Shown: positions 29,501 through 38,028 of the stretch, in pieces | Position numbering within the stretch: position 1 is the stretch's first letter | Layout: each line of letters starts with the position of its first letter | Assembly: GCA_963765875.1 (NCBI GenBank) | Contig: CAVXYK010000006.1 | Span: 1 to 64,000 of the forward strand | DNA from: JAWKOK01 sp963765875 | GTDB taxonomy: Bacteria; Chloroflexota; Anaerolineae; Caldilineales; Caldilineaceae | Reading direction: 5' to 3' | Length of the DNA: 64,000 nt | The notes under the pieces: model-generated | Seen by the model: only the letters and a program-made list of their open reading frames with translations | Told to the model about the DNA's origin: nothing | The model's database searches: none | Made by a program: the position numbers and the translations under genes

Positions 29501-30632
29501 CGGCATCAGAGGTCTTGTCGACGGCAGCGATTGCGCCGCCCGCCACCGTAAGCGTCACGGGCGTCGACGACACCCCGGCACTATCTGTGGCGCTAATGAC
29601 ATAGTCGCCGGGCTCGTCGATTCGCGTCACAAACACCCAGGTACTATCGGGCTCAACAGTGGAGCGACCGACCACAATGTCATCGACCAGGATCGTTACT
29701 TCATCTTGAGGACTGCCGGTTCCGCCCAGGGTGACAAATCCGGGTGGCACATCGGCGTCCTGCGCGTCGACTGTCACTGGCTGATCCGCTGGCTCGACTG
29801 CCCCAGTTTCCTCAGCCTCATTCTCGACAGCCGGAGTCTCTTCGAGGTTCGTCGCCACCGTGACCGGTTCGACATCCTCTTCTAGATCCTCTTCCACATT
29901 CGCTTCAGCGGGAAGCACATCGAATGAGACCGCCGTGGCCATGGCAGCCACAGAACCGCTCTCGTTGAGCGAACTCAGGCTTACCGCATACTGACCGGGT
30001 TCGGCCAGCGCAGTCTGGACCGTCCACTCGCCGTTCTCGTCCACCATAGCGGTCTCGGCCAGTTCACCGTTGACCAGGACTTGAAGCTCCGTGCCTGGTT
30101 CGCCGGTTCCCTGAAGTGTGATCTCTCCGCTTGCGATCTCGCTTTCGAGGATCGACAGGTCGAGGGATGGCGGCTGTACTTCGACCACCGGAACTGCGAT
30201 CACGAGCCGGATCGGCTCAGCACTCACATCCAGATCCGCGGCTTGGACGATGACTTCGTTTTCGCCGGGCGTCGTGAGCTCTACTTCAGCTTGCCAATTT
30301 CCATCAGCATCACTGGTTGCTTCAGCGACGATCGACCCATCAACCACAATTTGGATGGGCGCGTCAGGCATGCCCGTGCCGACCAACAGCACAACGCCCG
30401 CCCTGATATCATCTCCCGGCGCAGGGGAGATGAGCACAGGACGCACAACATCGCCTGTGGCGGTGTAAGTGGGAACCGGCGTCAATTCCAGTTGTATCTC
30501 GGCGACAGGCTCGACGTTTCGCAGGCCGTTCACGATAAATAAAATTATGAGAACAACGGCAAAAATCAGGAGAACGGTGTACTTCCGCAGATCATGCTCA
30601 CGCACGTCTCCAGAGGTGCGATTGCGCGCCAT
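23600..30632 (-). CDS. giant Ig-repeat surface protein with Thr/Pro/Glu linkers and LPPTG tail, one frameshift
   Basis: About 2,340 residues once two frames are joined near 28935. Residues 18-36 are a membrane anchor (YTVLLIFAVVLIILFIVNG) with no obvious cleavage site. Then about 13 Ig-like modules of 70 residues follow, each with GTGEPGTELQVLVNG, DADGNW and PGEYxISA-type strands. The later modules are separated by long linkers of TPEPTSTSTDTPVPTETPT type. The end is LPPTGASNLTLNLPSLG, a 15-residue hydrophobic stretch and RLRRRRM, which matches the LPxTG-helix-positive-tail sorting signal. Linker DNA is made of 102-bp tandem repeats, and a 534-bp unit is duplicated. Directly preceded, 2 bases apart, by the small membrane protein at 30635. 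Probably a stalk-like surface protein; binding partner unknown. Confidence 0.82.
24957..25636 (-). repeat. 102-bp tandem repeat array (about 6.7 copies)
   Basis: Within the Ig-repeat gene, a 34-codon unit beginning TPEPTSTSTDTPVPT starts at 25636, 25534, 25432, 25330, 25228, 25126 and 25024. Units differ at few places (TKTPTE versus TETPTE; ATATDVP versus ATATELP). Such an array can change copy number without breaking the frame. Confidence 0.9.
26520..27434 (-). repeat. 534-bp internal duplication (Ig module plus linker)
   Basis: The module reading IESFSLEKGLDGNVVQLEG through ALDAAGELWAESAP and its following linker occur twice, offset by 534 bases (for example GGCACCACGTTCACGG at 26622 and 27156), with very few base changes. 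This points to a recent in-frame duplication. Confidence 0.9.
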
Positions 30633-30634
30633 GG

Positions 30635-31039
30635 CTAATCACCCTTTTCAGGTTGGTTGAGTTTCGATTGCGCAGCAGCAACCCAAGCCTCGGTGTTTGC
30701 GGCCTGCCACGCCTCAGCACCCAGCGCCCGGCGCAGTTGATCGGGCGTCGAAGCGGCAAGATCGGCCAACGACACCATGCCGGCGTCGCGCAAGTTCTGC
30801 GCGTATTCAGGACTGATGCCATTGATTACTTCAAGATTCTCAGAGCTGGACGGCTCAGGGCCTGTCAGCTGCTGTTTGAGCGCAAAAATTTCCGCCTGCG
30901 CCTGTCCGAGTTCTTGGCGCAACTGACGTTCCTGCGTGACGGATTCGTCCGCTTCTGAGCGCCAAAACTGCCAGTCAATGATCCATTCGACGACCCAACC
31001 AATGATTAGGCCGGCAACAAGACCAAGGAGAAATGTCAC
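30635..31039 (-). CDS. small membrane protein with coiled coil and helix-hairpin-helix domain
   Basis: 134 residues: an N-terminal membrane helix (MTFLLGLVAGLIIGWVVEWI), a coiled coil (ESVTQERQLRQELGQAQAEIFALKQ), and a C-terminal helix-hairpin-helix domain (LEVINGISPEYAQNLRDAG, MVSLADLAASTPDQL) of the kind often annotated as DUF4332-like. The stop is 2 bases before the ATG of the giant Ig protein, so they are one operon and probably made together. The domain is usually a protein or nucleic-acid contact module; here, next to the membrane, a scaffold role for the surface protein is plausible but unproven. Confidence 0.78.
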   Translation of the reverse strand: MTFLLGLVAGLIIGWVVEWIIDWQFWRSEADESVTQERQLRQELGQAQAEIFALKQQLTGPEPSSSENLEVINGISPEYAQNLRDAGMVSLADLAASTPDQLRRALGAEAWQAANTEAWVAAAQSKLNQPEKGD

Positions 31040-31439
31040 TGTGCACCCTCCCTTGGGAATTGCCGAGTGGCTTGATGCGACAAACTATGCGATCTGAATG
31101 AAGGAGTGTTAGAATTCCAAAATCGTATCCGCAAGTACCGTATCCGAGCCTTAAAAGCTGTTACCCAAGTAACAGATGGATTTGAGCTACTGTTGAAGCC
31201 CGATGATTGTTACCATTTTGTACCACACTTCCACGGTTTCTTCAATCTAGGCTCGGGCCATTTTCGGCACAGGTTGGGGATTCCGTCACTGTTATCGACC
31301 GCTAGTCCTGAGTTTTTTTGCTAAGATAGACGGTCAGCAGTACTGAACACTATCGCCGAGATTCATCCTCAACCTCTAAATCTGAGGAATCGAGTGGGAC
31401 GGAAGGCCAGCGGGACTAAATCAGGACAGATCATATGCG
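31040..31439. other. intergenic region between divergent genes
   Basis: About 400 bases holding the promoters of the Ig-protein operon (minus) and the potassium transporter (plus). No repeat, RNA or clear promoter consensus recognised. Confidence 0.4.
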
Positions 31440-32901
31440 ATGAGAGCCCGGATTCGCAAGAACCCTCGCCGCCATATCTTGCGAAGATTCGGCTTAGCAG
31501 TTCATCAGGGTTCGGGGACGAGGATTCATCGTCCCCAACAAAGGCTGCGCAGCGACGTGCCGGCGACAGCGGTCTTCCTTTCTCAAAGGGCCCTGGGTTC
31601 TAATCGTCGGATTTGCCCTGATTATCGCATTGGGGACAGTGCTATTGAAGCTGCCGTGGTCCGCAGCGCCCGGTCATTCAATCACTTGGGGAGATGCGCT
31701 CTTCACCTCGACCAGTGCAACCACCGTCACCGGTCTGGCTGTCCTGACCACAGGCACCGATTTTTCGATCTTTGGGCAGCTTGTCATCCTCTTCCTGTTG
31801 CAGGTGGGAGGTGTCGGCTTCATCGCCTTCAGTGTTCTGCTCTTTCGACTGATCGGCCGTCGAATCACCTTGCAGAATCGTTTCATGGTCCAACAGACCA
31901 TCGGTACCCGAGAAGTCAGCGGCGCACTCAACCTCGCTCTCTATGTTCTGGGCATCACATTGGCTGTGGAGGCTGCCGGCGCCGTGTTGCTATGGCTACG
32001 CTGGCGTACATCGATGCCCGAACTACAGGCGATCTGGTACGCAATCTTTCACTCAATCAGCAGCTACTGCAATGCCGGATTCGATCTCTACTCAGGCACA
32101 GATCAGGGTGTCCTTTTCGGCTATGGGGCAGATTGGTACACGTTGGCCGTCATGGGCACGCTGATCTTGCTCGGAGGGTTCGGCATCACTGTCATGTATG
32201 ACATGTGGTCCTTTCGTGTTGATCGCAATCTGAGCATGAACACGAAGATCACTCTGGCCATGACAGTCGGCCTAACAGTGGTCGGCATGGCGATTTTTCT
32301 GTCAGATGGCCAGCTTCACAGGTCGATCTTTCCGGATCTACGTTTTGATCAACGATTTGCCGTCGGATTTTTCACCGTCGTTTCGGCACGTACCGCCGGC
32401 CTTACCATCTTGCCGATAGAAGCGCTCAGCGAGGCATCGCAGATGATGATCATGCTCTGGATGTTTGTGGGTGGGGCTCCGGCCAGCATGGCCGGGGGCG
32501 TCAGCACCAGCACATTGGGCGTCTTGCTGATATCAGTGATCGCGACCTCGCGTGGCATGAACTCGGCCACGGCCTTTCAGCGCACGCTTCCATTTGAGAC
32601 CATCGCCAAAGCTGTCGCCATCATGACAGTGAGCACGCTCCTTGTCGTGATCGTCACACTACTGCTCTCATTGCGTCATGAAGGCGCGATTTTCACTGTC
32701 ACCTTCGAGGTTGTCAGCGCATTCGCCAACGCCGGATATTCACTCGATTTTACAAGCGATATGGATAGTTTTGGACGCCTGATGATCGCCTTCACAATGT
32801 TCTGGGGCAGGCTGGGACCCTTGACTATCGTTGTTGCGCTGGCCCAACGCCAACAACCGACACTGCTCCACTACCCTGACGAACGTGTGATGCTGGGCTA
32901 A
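31440..32901 (+). CDS. TrkH/KtrB-family potassium transporter, start uncertain
   Basis: Membrane subunit of a Trk/Ktr potassium uptake system. Four pore segments are recognisable: SATTVTGLAVL, ISSYCNAGFDLYSG, SARTAGLTILPIE and VSAFANAGYSLDF; VGGVGFIAFSVLLFRLIGR and GGAPASMAGGVSTSTLGVLL are also family signatures. The transport frame is open from 31498 and has no good start; the plausible ATG at 31440 (MRARIRKNPRRH) is in another frame, so an indel around 31500-31600 is likely and the N terminus is tentative. No KtrA/TrkA regulatory subunit is adjacent. The first pore helix (VLIVGFALIIALGTVLLKLP) is included in the open frame. Confidence 0.85.
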
Positions 32902-32979
32902 ACAGAATACCGGAAGCATTCAAGGCGTGCACTCTTGCTTTGATTCGCCCGATCAACGCTACAATAGAACCGAGTCTAT

Positions 32980-33906
32980 ATGTCCGTTTTGCCATCGAAT
33001 ACAGAAACTCCCCTACCCGTCATCCAGTTCTCCCCCCACGCAGGCCTTGGGGTGCCAACTGAAGTCGAAGGCCTACTCCAAATCAGCGAGCGCGATCTCT
33101 ACAATGACGCAGATCTCTGGGCTGATCTTCACTATGATTTTGCTCATCCGGATTTGACGCCTTTTGCGCCTGATGGATTTACCCTGGGTACGCTTTGCAC
33201 GGTTGAATCAACCATTGCACGAGCCTTGGTCGACGTCAATCGCCAACCGGTGCTCGACGACAACCCGGACGGCGCCATCAAGATGCAGACGAGTTACGGC
33301 GTGCCGATTTATCGTGAGCCGCTTGCTGATTCGATTCGCCGGACCTTGTTTGAACGATACTACTCTGACTATCACCTGCGGATTCGCGCGGCATTGGACC
33401 AACATTTGAGTGAAGCCAGATTGCTGCTGGACTGCCACAGCATGGCACAGGTCGGCCCATCGGCCTATGCGTTCGCCGGACGGCCTCGCCCCCTGCTCTG
33501 CATATCGAATGTGGGTGATTGCAACGGTGAAGCCATGCCCGATCTCGGAGAAACCTCCTGCTCATCTGAGCTGCTCCACTTTGCAGCTGAAATGGGCGCA
33601 GAGCTTTTCAGCGACATGGCACTCCTGGAACCCGGCCCTGAGGCAAGCAGGGACTTGCCCATCGTTGCGCTCAACTGGCCCTTTCGCGGCGGTTATTCTA
33701 TACGAAATTACTCGAGAATCGGCACACCGGGCCGCGCTATTCCAATGATGATGATCGAGGTGAATCGCGGGCTATTTATCGGCAACCAGAGCGGTGATTC
33801 ACCCGTCTTGCCGCCAAACCTTGAGCGGATCGGCCAGGTGCGAAGACGCCTCTATCAGCTAACCGCTCGTATCGTCGAATACATCATCCAAACGGATGCT
33901 AGGTAG
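32980..33906 (+). CDS. N-formylglutamate amidohydrolase family enzyme
   Basis: A 308-residue cytoplasmic hydrolase of the FGase family (HutG-type and relatives), zinc enzymes that free glutamate or similar amino acids from N-acyl forms. Motifs: IQFSPHAGLGVPTE near the start, VDVNRQP, LLLDCHSMAQVGP, NWPFRGGYS and the end MMIEVNRGLF. Starts 78 bases after the potassium transporter gene and precedes the inositol-phosphatase gene, all on the plus strand, so a loose operon is possible. No other histidine-degradation gene is present, so formylglutamate itself is not assured as substrate. Confidence 0.85.
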   Translation: MSVLPSNTETPLPVIQFSPHAGLGVPTEVEGLLQISERDLYNDADLWADLHYDFAHPDLTPFAPDGFTLGTLCTVESTIARALVDVNRQPVLDDNPDGAIKMQTSYGVPIYREPLADSIRRTLFERYYSDYHLRIRAALDQHLSEARLLLDCHSMAQVGPSAYAFAGRPRPLLCISNVGDCNGEAMPDLGETSCSSELLHFAAEMGAELFSDMALLEPGPEASRDLPIVALNWPFRGGYSIRNYSRIGTPGRAIPMMMIEVNRGLFIGNQSGDSPVLPPNLERIGQVRRRLYQLTARIVEYIIQTDAR

Positions 33907-33963
33907 ATGACCGGCCTTGCTCTGGGAAAAACATCAAAAATGAAGATTGAGGAGAGGTGAGAA

Positions 33964-34773
33964 ATGAGCCCGGAGCTTACTGAGAAGCAACTGCGAGAAT
34001 TTGAAACATTTGCGCTGGGCGTGGCGGAAGAGGCCGCAGCGATGGCTGCCGAAAACTATGGAAATGCGACAGCTCAACGAAAGTTTGACGGATCCCTCGT
34101 CACCGAAATTGACGAACGATCCGATCGGCTGATTACCGAGCGAATTACTTCCGCCTATCCAGGCCACAGTGTGCTGAGCGAAGAGCAGAGCACCCTATTC
34201 GATCCGAACTATGACTTCGTCTGGGTTGTGGATCCCATCGACGGAACCACAAACTTTTCTCGCGGTCTGCCGATCTGGGGCGTGAGTATCGGCCTCTTTT
34301 TCAAGCGTCGTCCGATTGTTGGCGTATTGACCTTCCCACTGCTGCAGGAAACATACAGAGCCGCGGAGGGATTGGGCGCCTTCCGAAACGGCAGTCCCAT
34401 TCACAGCACCGACATCACCACGCCCGAGAGCGAACATCTGATCGTAACCTGCACGCGCACAAGCAATCGATACCGGCTCGTCTCATCGCTCAAGGCGCGT
34501 ATCCTGGGCAGCGCCGCCTACCACCTGGCAAAGGTCGCCGACGGGACCGCCCTGGCGAGCATCGAGGCGAGCCCCAAAATCTGGGATCTTGCCGGTGCGG
34601 CTGTGATCCTCCAGGAGGCCGGCGCGCTCTTGCGGACAGATGAGGGCGGGCCAGTCTTTCCAGTTGAAGATGCATTGTTGGACTATAAGAGTCTCTCAAT
34701 ACCGGTTGCCGCGGCCGGCAATCAAGCTATCATGGCACATGTCATGGATGCTTTGTCTGTTCGAGAAGATTAG
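33964..34773 (+). CDS. inositol monophosphatase-family phosphatase
   Basis: 269 residues with the complete Mg-dependent phosphatase signature: VLSEEQ (metal Glu), WVVDPIDGTTNFSRGLPIWG (Asp-Ile-Asp-Gly-Thr), and the C-terminal KIWDLAGAAVILQEAGA (catalytic WD). AAGNQAIMAHV closes the fold. The ATG at 33964 follows GGAGAGGTG. The family includes inositol-1-phosphatase, fructose-1,6-bisphosphatase, histidinol-phosphatase and 3'-phosphoadenosine phosphatases; the sequence alone does not choose among them. The iol operon 8 kb away handles free inositol, but no direct link is shown. Followed after 20 bases by the small unknown protein. Confidence 0.88.
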   Translation: MSPELTEKQLREFETFALGVAEEAAAMAAENYGNATAQRKFDGSLVTEIDERSDRLITERITSAYPGHSVLSEEQSTLFDPNYDFVWVVDPIDGTTNFSRGLPIWGVSIGLFFKRRPIVGVLTFPLLQETYRAAEGLGAFRNGSPIHSTDITTPESEHLIVTCTRTSNRYRLVSSLKARILGSAAYHLAKVADGTALASIEASPKIWDLAGAAVILQEAGALLRTDEGGPVFPVEDALLDYKSLSIPVAAAGNQAIMAHVMDALSVRED

Positions 34774-34793
34774 AGGGTGAATGTTGGCTATTT

Positions 34794-35207
34794 ATGACTA
34801 CACGAAATAGTGCAATTACTACAGATATTTACAAATTCACACAGAACGGTGAGCAGCAAATCGGGCACGTTACGCCTGACGGGCAGATCTATTCATCGTC
34901 CGCGGGACAGGACGCAACCGCTATCGGGCGATTCGACGCCCTCGGGCGTATCTACCGTGTCATGCAACATGACGAACGTGAGCTGGGCGTCGTCGATTCC
35001 GAAGGCGTCGTTCACAGCCATGGCCTGTTCGAGGGTGGTATGCTTGGCTGGCTGGAGGCCGACGATGTCGTGATGCGGGGTGGGTTGATCTTCGATGAAG
35101 ACGATGTCGGTCGTGTCGATGGCCCGGATGCACGCGTTGCCGCGGCCGCCCTGCTGCTCATCTTTCTCCCAGAGGAAGCGGAAGAGAATCGCAGAATGTC
35201 ACGCTAG
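34794..35207 (+). CDS. uncharacterised beta-repeat protein
   Basis: 137 residues, no recognised catalytic motif. It is built of about four short repeats of the type IGHVTPDGQIYS, IGRFDALGRIYR, LGVVDSEGVVHS, VGRVDGPDARV, each probably two beta strands and a turn, followed by a short hydrophobic helix (AAAALLLIFLPE). I do not recognise a named family. Begins 20 bases after the phosphatase gene and ends 30 bases before the alpha/beta hydrolase gene, so it is probably cotranscribed with both. A self-packing beta domain acting as an accessory subunit is possible. Confidence 0.6.
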   Translation: MTTRNSAITTDIYKFTQNGEQQIGHVTPDGQIYSSSAGQDATAIGRFDALGRIYRVMQHDERELGVVDSEGVVHSHGLFEGGMLGWLEADDVVMRGGLIFDEDDVGRVDGPDARVAAAALLLIFLPEEAEENRRMSR

Positions 35208-35237
35208 ATCAAATTGAACGAGGAAAGCTAGAGCTAC

Positions 35238-36096
35238 GTGCCCGAACTCACCACAGATCGCATGCGTTTTCACTATCGGACCAATGGCGACCCAGGCGGA
35301 TTGCCCATGCTCTTGCTGCATGGCAGCCACGCAAGCAGCCGCTGGTGGCAACGTCTTATTCGAAGTGCTGCCCGACGACATCTACGCCGTAGCGCCCGAT
35401 CTGCGGGGCTGCGGCAAGAGTGAAAAGGCCGGAGACGATTACAGCATCAAGGCCCAGACAGAGGATGTCTGGGCCTTGATAGAAGCGCTGGGACTGCGCG
35501 ACTTTGACCTGGTTGCACACTCCAGCGCCGCAGCCATTGCCATTGAACTGCTGCTCTCTCATCCGGCCGTCGTCGCCAATCTAATCCTGGTCAGCCCGGT
35601 CCCTGCCGAAGGTCTACATACGCCCATTGAGGCATTGACGCTACTCAGCGATATGAAAGATGACCGGGCACTGCACAGTCAGGCCCTGGCCTCGCTGATG
35701 ATCTCCTTCGATATCGAGACCTCAGACGAGAACCGTCGGTTCTTCGACCAACTCTTGGACGACGCCCAAGGCATGGCGCCGGCAGCCTTCACGGAGACTG
35801 CGGTTGCCCTGAGTCAGTGGAATCGCTTCGCCGATGTGCATCAGTTGACCCTGCCTACGCTACTCATCTGGGGCGATCAGGACATCCTGGTCGGTCGCGA
35901 TGCTGTCACACGCACACTGATTGCCGTCCCAGGGGCCAACAACCTGGAGGTGCTGACCGGTGTCAGCCATGCCCCAATGATCGAAGCGCCCTTGCGCCTC
36001 GCTGAACGAATCATCAACTTCATAGCGGATGACACCAGCGACTATGATGAGATTCGCGGCCAGGCACTGGATGGCGACATCCAAACTCATGACTGA
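35238..36096 (+). CDS. alpha/beta hydrolase, one frameshift
   Basis: About 285 residues after joining frames near 35357. N part: MRFHYRTNGDPGGLPMLLLH with HGSHASSRWW (oxyanion region). Main part: YAVAPDLRGCGKSEKAGDDY, nucleophile elbow VAHSSAAAIAIELLLSHP (Ser in AHSSA), acid LLIWGDQDILVG, and base LTGVSHAPMIEAP (His). A normal cytoplasmic esterase/lyase-type hydrolase; substrate not predictable. GTG at 35238 (VPELTT) and ATG further down (MRFHY) are alternative starts. Ends 180 bases before the convergent lipoprotein gene, with a hairpin between. Confidence 0.82.
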
Positions 36097-36142
36097 TTGA
36101 AAACTACGGTTCGAGAGCAGGTTTTGCAGAAGCAACAATGCA

Positions 36143-36173
36143 TGTCATCCGCCCACCTCGTGAACGGATGACA
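36143..36173. terminator. 9-bp hairpin with T run between convergent genes
   Basis: Arms 36143-36151 (TGTCATCCG) and 36165-36173 (CGGATGACA), followed 8 bases later by T5 (near 36181). Located between the alpha/beta hydrolase and the convergent lipoprotein gene. Confidence 0.55.
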
Positions 36174-36276
36174 GAGTGTCTTTTTGATCCAAAGGTCGCA
36201 TCACCGAGCCGTAGATTTCCAATTGATCTCAGCCTAGCAGGTCGGGTATCGGTGAGCACATCGATGGTTTCGTCAT

Positions 36277-37431
36277 TTACATCGGCGTAGCAGCGAATTG
36301 GACCACGGCCATCCCATCCTCGCCTTTCGAAATCGTGACCGTCACCATCTTCGACTCGTTCTGAAACATGAAGGTGATCTGGTCGTCCACCGGGCCGATC
36401 TTGGCCATCTGCGCATATCCGTTGGCAGGCAGATTGAGTGCGATCCACTGCTCCGCCTCTTCGACCGTGTAGGGTGTGGCAGCAACCAGCAACATATCAC
36501 CGGCCGCCATTTGAATCGTCGAGCCGGTGGGCAGCAGCAGATCGAAACCGAGCACGCGGCCGAGGTCAGTCGTTGGTGCACCGGCGGCCGGCGCCTCCGA
36601 GGCGCTCCCTGCATCAACGCTCCCCATATCCGGCGCCTCGATCAGAAACTCACTATTGAAATCCGAGTACTCGATAAGGACCGACATGGTCGTTGGCCCA
36701 TCATCGCCGCTGTCTGTGGCTTCCATCAGCAGCTTGACCACGATGCCGTCAGTCCGATCGATCCAGAGGTCAAGCTGGGCAAATTCGATCTCGCTGACAT
36801 CCAGCGTGTCGCCTTCTGTGCCGACAACGGGAATCATGTCGCGATCCCCGACATAGTGGTCGGCTTCGCGCCCGTTGACCGACTCCACGCCGACATAGCT
36901 CATACTGTCGGTCAGATTCGCAACGTCTTCGGGCGTAATCAGCGTCAGTTCGTCTGTGCTAAAAATCATATCAGGCGTCTGAATCCACATGTCTTCATTT
37001 TGCATATAGCGCATGCCGTCAACGGCAACCATCTGCATAGACTGTGGCAGATCGCCCTCCATGAACGTAATCACGACCTTCTCCGCAGGCGGTTCCTTGA
37101 CATACATACCATCGATCTCAGCCGAATCGACGCCGCGTGCGCTTTCGCTCTTCGTCGTGACGTGCATGCGATAGCTGTTGATGTTCCCGGCCTCTTCGAC
37201 CGTCTGAACTGCCTGGGTCATCTGCTGGGCAGACTCCTGACCGGCTGGCGCATCCGCCTCCTGGGCCGGCGGTGGGGTCGGTGGAGAGTCGACGGTTGTT
37301 GATTCGTCGGTCGGAATCTCGGTTGCGGGTGGCGCGCCTGCGTCGGCAGTTTCGTCTTTTTCGCCCCGCGACCCACAGCCCGCAGCCATGATCAGTACGA
37401 CAAAGAGCACGGAGGTTAGTAGGCGTTTCAT
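36277..37431 (-). CDS. lipoprotein with LolA/LppX-like N-terminal fold
   Basis: 384 residues. Signal peptide with lipobox IMAAGC (Cys19), a Pro/Thr/Glu-rich linker to about residue 70, then a domain of alternating strands resembling LolA/LppX-type lipid carriers (SYRMHVTTKSESARG, DGMRYMQNEDMWIQTP, LDLWIDRTDGIVVKLLMEAT). A second part (about 300-384) with AAGDMLLVAATPYTVEEAEQW and FMFQNESKMVTVTISKGEDG is a separate small beta domain. Held on the outer face of the membrane by lipid. Whether it carries lipids or senses them is unknown. No operon partner. Confidence 0.72.
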   Translation of the reverse strand: MKRLLTSVLFVVLIMAAGCGSRGEKDETADAGAPPATEIPTDESTTVDSPPTPPPAQEADAPAGQESAQQMTQAVQTVEEAGNINSYRMHVTTKSESARGVDSAEIDGMYVKEPPAEKVVITFMEGDLPQSMQMVAVDGMRYMQNEDMWIQTPDMIFSTDELTLITPEDVANLTDSMSYVGVESVNGREADHYVGDRDMIPVVGTEGDTLDVSEIEFAQLDLWIDRTDGIVVKLLMEATDSGDDGPTTMSVLIEYSDFNSEFLIEAPDMGSVDAGSASEAPAAGAPTTDLGRVLGFDLLLPTGSTIQMAAGDMLLVAATPYTVEEAEQWIALNLPANGYAQMAKIGPVDDQITFMFQNESKMVTVTISKGEDGMAVVQFAATPM

Positions 37432-38028
37432 AGAGAAGTCCCCTTCGATTCGGTATTTGAATCTTCAGGAATCCAGAGGAGAGCAGGGAATCTTCCTGAA
37501 AGATCGGCCTCCAAAGGCCATCGCGATCGAAAATCGTCCAAAAAGGTAGCTTGCACCCCCAAAGATCCCAAAGAACCTGGTATTCTTTCCACTCGGGCGC
37601 GGAGGCTGTCATTGTATCGAAATGCAGATGCCTGCGCAAACTTGTTTTTTATCGTAAACAGAGTGTGTTCTCAATACCTTAGTGCGAAAAAAATCACCTG
37701 TGTTATCATCCATCTCCGATCAATGACGTATGCGGCAGATCAGTATGTCATTAACCTCGACCTGTTGAATTCGTCACCATGTACGTCCATGGGTACACCC
37801 ACGGATACTCCTGACTAAATGACAGAATCGCCGAACGTTGGTCTGAAGCCGGATTTGATGCCCAAGACTTGGCCGCTAAGTTCTCGCTACGTTTACCAGT
37901 CATACTTGGTCAATCGGGCAAACCCAGGCTGACCGCTGCATCGCGACATAAACACAGACAATGCGGCCTCGCACGACCCAGAATACTTATCACTGACTCA
38001 ATCACCATCTTCGACAAGGACCTAACAG
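37432..38028. other. intergenic region, no gene seen
   Basis: About 600 bases between divergent genes. AT-rich stretches occur near 37640-37700 (TTGTTTTTTATCGT, AAAAAAATCA), consistent with promoters. Short open frames here show no family resemblance and no ribosome-binding site. No repeat or RNA recognised. Confidence 0.4.

Noticed and set aside
36298..37302. 334-residue plus-strand frame
   Set aside because: Antisense of the lipoprotein gene, no ribosome-binding site, no family resemblance, His/Arg-rich composition typical of a shadow frame.
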